Part shown: positions 6,132-11,269 of the stretch, one piece after another
Layout: every line of letters begins with the position of its first letter
Position numbering within the stretch: the first letter of the stretch is position 1
From: a virus
Direction: 5' to 3' (one strand)
DNA: 52,542 bases
Virus record (IMG/VR): IMGVR_UViG_3300013118_000236
Location: 1-52,542 of that record
Made by a program: the position numbers and the translations under genes
Notes under the pieces: generated by a model
Seen by the model: only the letters and a program-made list of their open reading frames with translations
Databases searched by the model: none
Told to the model about the DNA's origin: nothing

Positions 6132-6318
6132 TCAAAATCTCCAGTTGATCGAGCGGGGTCGAATAAACTTCGCCTTCCCACAACACGTGGGCGTGAGTAA
6201 TAACAGTCCACCCATCTTTATCTAATGCGGTTGCATAGGTATCATCCTCAATAAAAATGCCAGTGATGGGTTTTTCATTCGGACCAAAACTTACTTTTAC
6301 CAGATCACCGTGTTTCAC
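6118..6318 (-). CDS. GDLV mini-protein (66 aa, GTG start)
   Basis: Starts MKHGDLVKVSFGPNEKP. ITGIFIEDDTYATAL and HAHVLWEGE are the strands, and LDQLEILNECG the tail. The His in MKHGD is forced by the junction GTGAAACACGGTGA, which is also SETR-stop of the upstream gene. Confidence 0.83.
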   Translation of the reverse strand: MKHGDLVKVSFGPNEKPITGIFIEDDTYATALDKDGWTVITHAHVLWEGEVYSTPLDQLEILNECG

Positions 6319-6493
6319 TTACTAACTCCCAATCATCTTCGCGGAGCCAGCCCACAGATTCTCCATGGGCAAGCACCTTTATCCAGTTGATTCGTGTCTC
6401 TGTCACGATATGTATGCTGCTGCTCTTGAAGGACGCCGCCGTAAGTACATGATATTGTCTGTATTTCTTTCTCACCAGATCACCGACTTTCAC
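6305..6493 (-). CDS. GDLV mini-protein (62 aa, GTG start)
   Basis: Starts MKVGDLVRKKYRQYHVL. The middle (SSSIHIVTETRINWIKVLAH) keeps a V/I-rich strand pattern, followed by WLREDDWELVSETR. Flanked by 14-nt junctions on both sides; the Shine-Dalgarno GAGGTG lies in the upstream gene's V-E-V codons. Confidence 0.83.
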   Translation of the reverse strand: MKVGDLVRKKYRQYHVLTAASFKSSSIHIVTETRINWIKVLAHGESVGWLREDDWELVSETR

Positions 6494-6677
6494 TTAGCAC
6501 CTCGACGTATCCAATGGGATACCATGATTCTTGTCCCTCTTCCAAAACTTTAACTAACCCTAAGCCGTTTGGGTGCTGTCCACTCTTGTTGACTTCCAAC
6601 ACAATGCTTACAAAGTTAGCGCAATCCTCTACACGGCTTGAGTGATAACCCACCTTTACCAGATCACCCACCTTCAC
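6480..6677 (-). CDS. GDLV mini-protein (65 aa, GTG start)
   Basis: Starts MKVGDLVKVGYHSSRVED. FVSIVLEVNKSGQHPNG and LVKVLEEGQESWYP lead to the canonical tail VEVLSESR. Its junction with the downstream gene is GTGAAAGTCGGTGA, the commonest form of the overlap. Confidence 0.84.
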   Translation of the reverse strand: MKVGDLVKVGYHSSRVEDCANFVSIVLEVNKSGQHPNGLGLVKVLEEGQESWYPIGYVEVLSESR

Positions 6678-6846
6678 TCAGCACCTCAAGCATCTTTATA
6701 AACTCGTAAGTCATATCCCCGTCATTCCATTGAATCCTTGCCACGCGATTGCCGTGGTCAATCGCTGTCTCTTGGGGTCCAACCTCCACAACAATGCCGT
6801 GGTGTATGTGGTCATCCCTTCTTTTAACTAAGTTACCGACTTTCAT
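6664..6846 (-). CDS. GDLV mini-protein (60 aa)
   Basis: Starting at ATG 6846 it reads MKVGNLVKRRDDHIHHGIVV, VARIQWNDGD and LEVLSEGG. The longer reading begins at a TTG one codon earlier, but the ATG restores the exact 14-nt overlap. Here the overlap ends in TAA because GDL has become GNL (GGT AAC), so the D-to-N change and the stop-codon change are one mutation. Confidence 0.84.
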   Translation of the reverse strand: MKVGNLVKRRDDHIHHGIVVEVGPQETAIDHGNRVARIQWNDGDMTYEFIKMLEVLSEGG

Positions 6847-7057
6847 CAATCACCTCTAAATCTGTGATAGGGACTGTACGCTTGTCACCGTTAATCAATA
6901 CGATTGCGTGTGGCTCTGGATCGATCTTGCCCCAGTCTACCTTGCTGCCAAGCTCATCTGTGCGCCAACACTTCTTTTCTATCAAATCAACAATGAGGCC
7001 GGCGCGGAATGATGCTCCGTGAACTGCTGAAAGTTTAACTAAGTCACCTATTTTCAT
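6833..7057 (-). CDS. GDLV mini-protein (74 aa), leaderless first gene
   Basis: Starts MKIGDLVKLSAVHGASFRAG. LIVDLIEKKC, AIVLINGDKRTV and DLEVIDESR follow. Its ATG lies 6 nt after the -10 box, so transcription should begin at or within the start codon and no Shine-Dalgarno is available. It opens the longest paralog operon in the window. Confidence 0.82.
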   Translation of the reverse strand: MKIGDLVKLSAVHGASFRAGLIVDLIEKKCWRTDELGSKVDWGKIDPEPHAIVLINGDKRTVPITDLEVIDESR

Positions 7058-7063
7058 ATATAT

Positions 7064-7092
7064 AATATAGCACCAAAGCCGGCGCTCGTCAA
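7064..7092 (-). promoter_or_regulatory. Early promoter cassette, leaderless type
   Basis: TTGACG (7092-7087), 17 bp, TATATT (7069-7064), ATG at 7057. A TTGACA box lies 15 bp upstream (7107-7102). Confidence 0.74.
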
Positions 7093-7123
7093 CCTCTAAG
7101 TTGTCAAGTGAGTGTTAAGTGCG

Positions 7124-7330
7124 CTAAACTTTTCCAGGCTGCCCCTTTGGGCTAACAACTTTTAGCTTTGAGCGTTGCCACCATCCGATAGGGTTGTTTT
7201 CGGATGACCACAGGATTTTACATTCGATCCCTTTAGTCTCGGTCACCAATCCAACGCAAGAAATATCGCGTTCCTCATCGTAGAGCGCGACAACCAGATC
7301 ACCGATGCTTGGGGCGCCGCTATCCTTCAT
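7124..7330 (-). CDS. GDLV mini-protein with N-terminal extension (68 aa)
   Basis: Reads MKDSGAPSIGDLVVALYDEE, then GLVTETKGIECKILW and WWQRSKLKVVSPKGQPGKV. The core G-D-L-V sits at residues 10-13 after an extension, and the L-K-V-V-S segment corresponds to L-E-V-I-S. It follows an unrelated gene after an 18-nt gap rather than a dual-frame junction. Confidence 0.78.
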   Translation of the reverse strand: MKDSGAPSIGDLVVALYDEERDISCVGLVTETKGIECKILWSSENNPIGWWQRSKLKVVSPKGQPGKV

Positions 7331-7348
7331 TGAACACCAGTCTTACAA

Positions 7349-7654
7349 TCAATAATCATCTAACTCGGCACCGTTTGTGATTGTATCGATATATCCAGTT
7401 GGAACCTTAACAACCATGGTGCGCCAACCTTCCCATTTAGGCCACACATCAAAAAAAGGAAACGAATCGTTTTGTGACTCAATCGTGGCACTCACGTTTT
7501 CGACTTCAACCTGAATCTCCAGATGTGTACCACCGTCATCTGAAGCGGCCAAAACCTCATAGCGTCCATCAAAGTAGTTAGAAATGTACACCAAAAGATT
7601 GTTGATTGCTTGCTGCTTAGGAGCCTTCTCCTCATTAAAAAATATATTCGCCAT
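7349..7654 (-). CDS. Unknown protein (101 aa)
   Basis: I start at ATG 7654 (MANIFFNEEKAPKQQAINNL), which has an AAGGGG site; a longer in-frame reading to 7729 has none. The sequence is a mixed alpha/beta protein (YEVLAASDDGGTHLEIQVEV, WRTMVVKVPTGYIDTITNGA) ending in an acidic AELDDY. I recognise no family. It interrupts the GDLV array. Confidence 0.6.
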   Translation of the reverse strand: MANIFFNEEKAPKQQAINNLLVYISNYFDGRYEVLAASDDGGTHLEIQVEVENVSATIESQNDSFPFFDVWPKWEGWRTMVVKVPTGYIDTITNGAELDDY

Positions 7655-7725
7655 CGGTTCAGTCCCCTTAGATAAGTAAGAGAATAAAACACTTTTAACC
7701 TTTTCAAAAAAATGAACCATAAAAA

Positions 7726-7935
7726 TCAATCTACTTTTTGTATTGGAACAATGAAATATCCATTAAATCTATAAGTTTTTTCTGAACCAAGAAACATTAA
7801 ATCGTATTCTTCACTTGCGCGTACATAGTCGGATCCGGGGACTGCGCTACTGGAAACTATTATAGCTGTCCGATGATCCGGAATACCATCCTCGTGTGTT
7901 CCATCCTTTAATCTTACTAAGTCACCGACTTTCAC
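7726..7935 (-). CDS. GDLV mini-protein with DGTH-IPDHR motif (69 aa)
   Basis: Starts MKVGDLVRLKDGTHEDGIPD, with HRTAIIVSSS and YDLMFLGSEK, ending FIVPIQKVD. It is the sister of 1823..2020, sharing DGTHxxxIPDHR and the x-FLGxxxxxxF pattern. GTG start in a 14-nt junction with the upstream gene. Confidence 0.82.
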   Translation of the reverse strand: MKVGDLVRLKDGTHEDGIPDHRTAIIVSSSAVPGSDYVRASEEYDLMFLGSEKTYRFNGYFIVPIQKVD

Positions 7936-8122
7936 TTACCACCTCAAGCCTTCCAGAATCCACCCACCAAGTCTCTCCGTCGTTAAACAAAACTTGTGCT
8001 GATACTGTATCATGTCCTGTCTTGGATATTTGAATCACCAAGCCGTGTTCTGTGCGGGGGTTGGCTTCAAACACATCGAACTCCAAATCGCTATCAAACT
8101 TTACCAAATCACCGGCTTTCAC
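7922..8122 (-). CDS. GDLV mini-protein (66 aa, GTG start)
   Basis: Starts MKAGDLVKFDSDLEFDVFEA. HGLVIQISKTGHDTV, AQVLFNDGETWWV and the tail LEVVSESR follow. The upstream junction is GTGAAAGCCGGTGA: the T-to-C change makes MKAGD here and is silent (Ser) in the upstream ESR. Confidence 0.84.
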   Translation of the reverse strand: MKAGDLVKFDSDLEFDVFEANPRTEHGLVIQISKTGHDTVSAQVLFNDGETWWVDSGRLEVVSESR

Positions 8123-8291
8123 TTATGACCTCCAATGTCCATATGCTGCTCCAATCAATCGGACATTCTTCCCACTCATCAACCCAGTGGACTTTAACCT
8201 GCTTGCCGCTCGCCTTAATATCGAGAACAATGCCATGTCCCAGCCATCCAGCCGGATCATTCTTCACTTTTACCAGATCGCCCACTTTCAT
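8109..8291 (-). CDS. GDLV mini-protein (60 aa)
   Basis: Starts MKVGDLVKVKNDPAGWLGHG. IVLDIKASGKQ and VKVHWVDEWEE lead to LEVISESR, the cleanest example of the family layout. ATG start lies inside the 3' end of a non-paralogous gene whose tail imitates the family junction. Confidence 0.85.
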   Translation of the reverse strand: MKVGDLVKVKNDPAGWLGHGIVLDIKASGKQVKVHWVDEWEECPIDWSSIWTLEVISESR

Positions 8292-8475
8292 TTATAATCT
8301 CAAAATCAAAACATTCGGTACACATTTCAGACTCTTTAATAGTTTTGCGAGACAACTCTATTATTGCTCTGCGGTGAAACCTAATCATATTATAGTGCGA
8401 TTCGATGCATCTGTCAATCAGTTTTCTCTCGTCGGGGTTCACTCTTTTCTTCCTTTTGACAAACAATGGAGGCAT
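8257..8475 (-). CDS. Unknown basic protein carrying a GDLV-type junction tail (72 aa)
   Basis: From ATG 8475 it reads MPPLFVKRKKRVNPDERKL, a helical IESHYNMIRFHRRAIIELS segment, CTEC, then FEIINESGRSGKSEE. The FEIINES part matches the L-E-V-I-S-E-S family tail although the body is unrelated. The expected stop is lost because GGGCGA stands where GGGTGA would be, so it reads seven codons further into the next gene. The N-terminal half overlaps the upstream gene by 62 nt; a longer start at 8529 is possible. Confidence 0.6.
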   Translation of the reverse strand: MPPLFVKRKKRVNPDERKLIDRCIESHYNMIRFHRRAIIELSRKTIKESEMCTECFDFEIINESGRSGKSEE

Positions 8476-8668
8476 CCTGTTCTTCGTGTAGTTTAACCAC
8501 ATAAAAAACTTTACCTTCGTAAATCTCACACGGGAATACCGATACAGGCATCACAGCCACTGCGGGACCGCCATTAGATGCCGGTGTTGTACTTAGTTCC
8601 ACCGTTGCAAAATATGGGTCATAGGAATCAATCATTCCAACTAAAATAAATGTTGTTAAGTATGTCAT
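8414..8668 (-). CDS. Unknown small protein (84 aa)
   Basis: ATG 8668 follows GGAGAG and encodes MTYLTTFILVGMIDSYDPYF, ATVELSTTPASNGGPAVAVM, a PCEIYEGKVFYVVKL strand pair and a charged end EKSEPRREKTD. The layout (short beta barrel-like repeats, PCEIYEG) resembles small phage and bacterial OB/SH3-like proteins, but no function can be assigned. Confidence 0.62.
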   Translation of the reverse strand: MTYLTTFILVGMIDSYDPYFATVELSTTPASNGGPAVAVMPVSVFPCEIYEGKVFYVVKLHEEQDASIVCQKEEKSEPRREKTD

Positions 8669-8684
8669 TTTCTCTCCGTTTAAG

Positions 8685-9035
8685 TTATGTATACATTTTA
8701 AGAATAGTAAATAGTTCAGCCGAACAAAGACCAGCAGCATCTTTTTGTGCGCCGGAGCTGGCACATTCAAAATCTTCTTGTAACCAAACCAGCAAAGTCT
8801 CAGCAGCATATGCTAACTTTTCATCTGGCACAGCCTGTGTGATCAGAAATGTTATGTTGGCGTAACGATTGTGGATACTGGCATATTCTTGTCTATAAGA
8901 GTCGCACGTATCCCTGCATGAATCAACTACTTGTAACAATCTGTCCGTACCCCAAGAACCAAGTGATTCTCTCAAATGGTGACTATTTTTAACGCTACGC
9001 GGGAGTCCGGTCTTCTCTATATAAAAATCATTCAT
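8685..9035 (-). CDS. Unknown helical protein (116 aa)
   Basis: Starts MNDFYIEKTGLPRSVKNSHH. The rest is predominantly helical, with VVDSCRDTCDSYRQEYASIH and KLAYAAETLLVWLQEDFECA, and several Cys residues without a clear metal-site spacing. It lies between two small genes downstream of tRNA-Arg. I recognise no family. Confidence 0.6.
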   Translation of the reverse strand: MNDFYIEKTGLPRSVKNSHHLRESLGSWGTDRLLQVVDSCRDTCDSYRQEYASIHNRYANITFLITQAVPDEKLAYAAETLLVWLQEDFECASSGAQKDAAGLCSAELFTILKMYT

Positions 9036-9040
9036 ATTTC

Positions 9041-9223
9041 TTACTCATCCAAAACTTTTTGAAGTTTAGATTTCAAGTCTTTAGTGGATAACACAGATAT
9101 ATCACCGGTGTTGTCCAGCACCTCTTGGATCTTTCTAAGTTTTTCCTCTGCCCTAATAAGAGGATTAACTACTTCTATTCCTGTTTTGTTATAACCATGT
9201 GGCGGCCTTCCATGATATGACAT
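9041..9223 (-). CDS. Unknown small helical protein (60 aa)
   Basis: Starts MSYHGRPPHGYNKTGIEV and continues NPLIRAEEKLRKIQEVLDN and KDLKSKLQKVLDE, which look like two amphipathic helices. It is 27 nt downstream of the 3' end of tRNA-Arg and likely shares its transcript. Confidence 0.58.
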   Translation of the reverse strand: MSYHGRPPHGYNKTGIEVVNPLIRAEEKLRKIQEVLDNTGDISVLSTKDLKSKLQKVLDE

Positions 9224-9250
9224 TTACTATTTCCCTTTTGTTAGTCGTGG

Positions 9251-9327
9251 TGGTACGTCCTGTAGGATTCGAACCTACGGCCCTTGGCTTAGAAGGCCAA
9301 TGCTCTATCCAACTGAGCTAAGGACGC
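9251..9327 (-). tRNA. tRNA-Arg (anticodon UCU)
   Basis: The minus strand folds into a full cloverleaf: acceptor GCGTCCT/AGGACGT, D arm GCTC-GAGC, anticodon stem TTGGC/GCCAA with loop CTTCTAA, T arm GTAGG-TTCGAAT-CCTAC and an encoded 3' CCA. It reads AGA codons. Its 5' end is 8 nt from a -10 box. Confidence 0.95.
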
Positions 9328-9335
9328 ATATGTAT

Positions 9336-9363
9336 AATATAATCACTTATGAGACAATGTCAA
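9336..9363 (-). promoter_or_regulatory. Promoter for the tRNA-Arg operon
   Basis: TTGACA (9363-9358), 16 bp, TATATT (9341-9336), with the mature tRNA 5' end at 9327. It probably drives tRNA-Arg and the small genes down to 7124. Confidence 0.7.
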
Positions 9364-9541
9364 CAATTTCGTCATATGTTTTGACATTTGCTTGACCATC
9401 AATCAGCAGCACAAGGCACGCCTTTTTGTTTTTTCGCTTTTCGTACAATTCGTGCCATGCCTTGCTGCGATCATTGGCCGCGGCATGAGTCTCAAATGAA
9501 AATCGTCCACCATTATCTTGAAATACAGCAGTGTAGATCAT
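9347..9541 (-). CDS. Unknown small protein (64 aa)
   Basis: Starts MIYTAVFQDNGGRFSFETHA. AANDRSKAWHELYEKRKNKK forms a charged helix, and the end reads CLVLLIDGQANVKTYDEIV. A beta-alpha-beta mini-fold is plausible; no family recognised. ATGA overlap with the basic 50-residue gene upstream. Its 3' end contains the promoter for tRNA-Arg. Confidence 0.6.
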   Translation of the reverse strand: MIYTAVFQDNGGRFSFETHAAANDRSKAWHELYEKRKNKKACLVLLIDGQANVKTYDEIVDIVS

Positions 9542-9690
9542 TTTCCTTGGCCCCGATAACGCTTCTTATAGCCTCTGTTGCCTCCGTGTGGGCCCGGCTG
9601 CTTGTGTTTAGTCTGAGTGCTGTTGCCAATTGAAGTTTTCTTCTTGTGGCTCCTTGATGTTGTTGATGATGAATTTTTTTTACTAGCCAT
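9538..9690 (-). CDS. Small basic Ser/Lys-rich protein (50 aa)
   Basis: Starts MASKKNSSSTTSRSHKKK, then TSIGNSTQTKHKQPG and GYKKRYRGQGK. The KKKTSIGNSxxTK...YRGQGK pattern resembles very small basic proteins of many phages that look like ribosomal-protein tails. It probably binds nucleic acid (inference). A GGAG site precedes the ATG, and the gene lies 22 nt after the CAU tRNA. Confidence 0.68.
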   Translation of the reverse strand: MASKKNSSSTTSRSHKKKTSIGNSTQTKHKQPGPHGGNRGYKKRYRGQGK

Positions 9691-9712
9691 GCGGCTTCTC
9701 CTTTTGTTAAAA

Positions 9713-9789
9713 TGGTGGGCTTTGTGGGACTTGAACCCACGACCAACCGGTTATGAGCCGGATGCTCTGACCAACTGAGCTAAAAGCCC
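9713..9789 (-). tRNA. tRNA with CAU anticodon (Met or Ile2)
   Basis: Acceptor GGGCTTT/AAAGCCC, anticodon loop CTCATAA, encoded CCA, 77 nt. The variable/T-arm region TTGGTCG...TTCAAGTCC resembles bacterial tRNA-Ile2, whose CAU is converted to lysidine-AU by TilS, more than elongator tRNA-Met. Identity is therefore ambiguous between Met and Ile(AUA). Confidence 0.92.
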
Positions 9790-9795
9790 GCAGAC

Positions 9796-9966
9796 TTATC
9801 TGCAAAGTGGTGGTTTTGCGAAAAGCATAAAACCTTTTCTCTGTTTCCAGCCATATTTTTTGATATAGCTTTCTTTAGCACTTTTGCTATCAACACCTTC
9901 AGCGATGCCAATAGATGTATATTTTTGTGTTTCAATGTTATATTCCATTATTGTGAAATCAATCAT
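9796..9966 (-). CDS. Unknown small protein (56 aa)
   Basis: The ATG at 9966 has an AAGGAG site and encodes MIDFTIMEYNIETQKYTSIG, then IAEGVDSKSAKESYIKKYGW and GFMLFAKPPLCR. The SIGIAEGxxSKSAKExYI..GW...GxxLxAKPPLCR layout looks like a conserved phage mini-protein of unknown function. It sits between tRNA-Lys and the CAU tRNA. Confidence 0.65.
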   Translation of the reverse strand: MIDFTIMEYNIETQKYTSIGIAEGVDSKSAKESYIKKYGWKQRKGFMLFAKPPLCR

Positions 9967-9982
9967 TTTTACTCCTTGTGAG

Positions 9983-10058
9983 TGGTGGGTCACGCAGGAT
10001 TCGAACCTGCGGCCGGCGGGTTAAAAGCCCGATGCTCTACCAACTGAGCTAGTGACCC
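9983..10058 (-). tRNA. tRNA-Lys (anticodon UUU)
   Basis: Acceptor GGGTCAC/GTGACCC, anticodon stem TCGGG/CCCGC with loop CTTTTAA, T arm GCAGG-TTCGAAT-CCTGC, encoded CCA. Its first 10 nt also contain the last codons and TAG stop of the preceding protein gene. Confidence 0.95.
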
Positions 10059-10315
10059 TTTTTCATTGGCCTTCCGTCTCTATCGAGTCCCGAAACATCA
10101 TATTCAAGTTTTTTAAGTTCCGCCAATCTAAGACTTGACTTCCAAACTTTAACAGCATAACCATAGCAATCGTGGTTTTGGCTGTAGTTGTGGCTGAGTC
10201 CCTCTGTCTCAATACGAGACTGGGTGTCTTTTGCTGCCTTAATGAGAGAGACAAGGTTGACTTCCATCTCGCGGAGGGCGGCCATTTGAGCGTTCCAGAT
10301 AATGTCTTTGTTCAT
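10049..10315 (-). CDS. Unknown helical protein (88 aa), leaderless start
   Basis: Starts MNKDIIWNAQMAALREMEVN and is helical with DTQSRIETEGL and a basic GRPMKKGH end. The ATG at 10315 is 7 nt past a consensus -10, so the message would be leaderless; internal ATGs at codons 11 and 17 are alternatives. The stop TAG lies inside tRNA-Lys, so RNase processing of the tRNA would cut the mRNA near its end. Confidence 0.62.
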   Translation of the reverse strand: MNKDIIWNAQMAALREMEVNLVSLIKAAKDTQSRIETEGLSHNYSQNHDCYGYAVKVWKSSLRLAELKKLEYDVSGLDRDGRPMKKGH

Positions 10316-10322
10316 ACTATCT

Positions 10323-10351
10323 ATAATAACCGATCCAAAAGCGAATGTCAA
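10323..10351 (-). promoter_or_regulatory. Consensus sigma70-type promoter
   Basis: TTGACA (10351-10346), 17 bp, TATTAT (10328-10323), ATG at 10315. Likely source of the tRNA-Lys and CAU-tRNA transcript. Confidence 0.75.
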
Positions 10352-10593
10352 GAGGATTTATCACCATCGGCACTACTAATCACTTCAAAGCCGTCATGTA
10401 TCATATGTATCATCAGCAAAGTGCCATCGCTTCTCATCTGGCACACTATTACGTTGTTGGGATCAGTCTTCGAGACTTCAAATATTATACCGTAGGCATA
10501 CACTGGTTTGATTGGAAAAACCTCATCCTCTGTAACCTCAAACAGATCGTGTTCAGTGATCCATCTGATAAGATCGCCCTTCTTTAAGTCCAC
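10348..10593 (-). CDS. Outlying GDLV-like protein (81 aa, GTG start)
   Basis: Reads MDLKKGDLIRWITEHDLFEV, YGIIFEVSKTDPNNVIVCQM and DGFEVISSADGDKSS. The order K-G-D-L-I, G-I-I-x-E-V, V-I-V and F-E-V-I-S matches the array family about 2 kb away. The tail extends seven residues past the normal end and contains GATGGTGATAAA, possibly a relic of a lost junction. No good Shine-Dalgarno precedes the GTG. Confidence 0.7.
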   Translation of the reverse strand: MDLKKGDLIRWITEHDLFEVTEDEVFPIKPVYAYGIIFEVSKTDPNNVIVCQMRSDGTLLMIHMIHDGFEVISSADGDKSS

Positions 10594-10618
10594 ATAATAT
10601 ATATGCGGCCACTCAGTT

Positions 10619-10882
10619 TCATTCTCTTAGCTTGGTTTTTAGTATCTTGGCGCCGGCCTGATCGGAGCGGAACAAAACCACAACGTCCACATTGCCCTTG
10701 AGAGTGTTTCTGAGGTCTTTCAGTGATGGTGGGCGCCATCCGTCGCTGGTCAGCATTAGGACTTCTCTGTATCCTTCGTTAGCAAGTTTAAGCGCGTCCC
10801 TGTAGACTGCCTTGAGAGATGAATAAACACCTTCAAAATTATCTTCATGATCAAAAAGGCAATAGGTGTAAATGTTAGTCAT
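10619..10882 (-). CDS. Unknown alpha/beta protein (87 aa)
   Basis: Starts MTNIYTYCLFDHEDNFEGVY. SLKAVYRDALKLANEGYREV, LMLTSDGWRPPSLKDLRNTL and NVDVVVLFRSD give a beta-alpha-beta-alpha pattern. No catalytic motif recognised. ATGACTAA overlap with the upstream gene indicates coupling. Confidence 0.6.
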   Translation of the reverse strand: MTNIYTYCLFDHEDNFEGVYSSLKAVYRDALKLANEGYREVLMLTSDGWRPPSLKDLRNTLKGNVDVVVLFRSDQAGAKILKTKLRE

Positions 10883-11030
10883 TTTCTAAACTCAGGTCAC
10901 TTATCAATGATTCAAGAAATTCTTTCTGAATCTTACAATCAAGCAAATCCTTTCTAAGTCTGGCTTCCCTCTCTTTGAGAATTTGTAACTGAATCAGGCA
11001 GAAGTGTTTTACTTTTTGATCGTGATTCAT
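10875..11030 (-). CDS. Small coiled-coil protein (51 aa)
   Basis: The frame from ATG 11030 encodes MNHDQKVKHFCLIQLQILKE, REARLRKDLLDC and KEFLESLISDLSLEND, a heptad-like helix. It overlaps genes at both ends (ATGA-type at 11027..11030, ATGACTAA at 10875..10882), which supports it being translated. Confidence 0.66.
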   Translation of the reverse strand: MNHDQKVKHFCLIQLQILKEREARLRKDLLDCKIQKEFLESLISDLSLEND

Positions 11031-11269
11031 TTTTTATTGCTGCCGCAACCCTTACACCTACTTGCTCGTGGGCGTTCTCTGTATTGTTTTTTCGTCATCA
11101 CGATCTTCTTAAAATTAGCCAACTCATCTTCCATCAAAGCGCCATTCATAAAGGCGCGTACTGTTTCGTCAACGAGAGCAGCATATACTACTACTGTGTG
11201 AGTCGGGGAGTGCAAGATCATCTCGCCGGGACGTAAAAGCTTTGAGTCACTTATTTCTTCAAATTCCAT
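11027..11269 (-). CDS. Unknown small protein with C-terminal CxxC (80 aa)
   Basis: ATG 11269 shares TGATG with the upstream stop. It reads MEFEEISDSKLLRPGEMILH, THTVVVYAALVDETVRAFMN, a charged helix and the end SRCKGCGSNKK. The single CxxC could be half of a metal site or a redox pair, but nothing else supports a function. Confidence 0.6.
   Translation of the reverse strand: MEFEEISDSKLLRPGEMILHSPTHTVVVYAALVDETVRAFMNGALMEDELANFKKIVMTKKQYRERPRASRCKGCGSNKK

Noticed and set aside
872-8291. Considered a CRISPR array because of regularly spaced similar sequences
   Set aside because: The repeats are the ends of coding genes with open frames, spacing of about 180-200 bp, and there are no cas genes or palindromic repeats.
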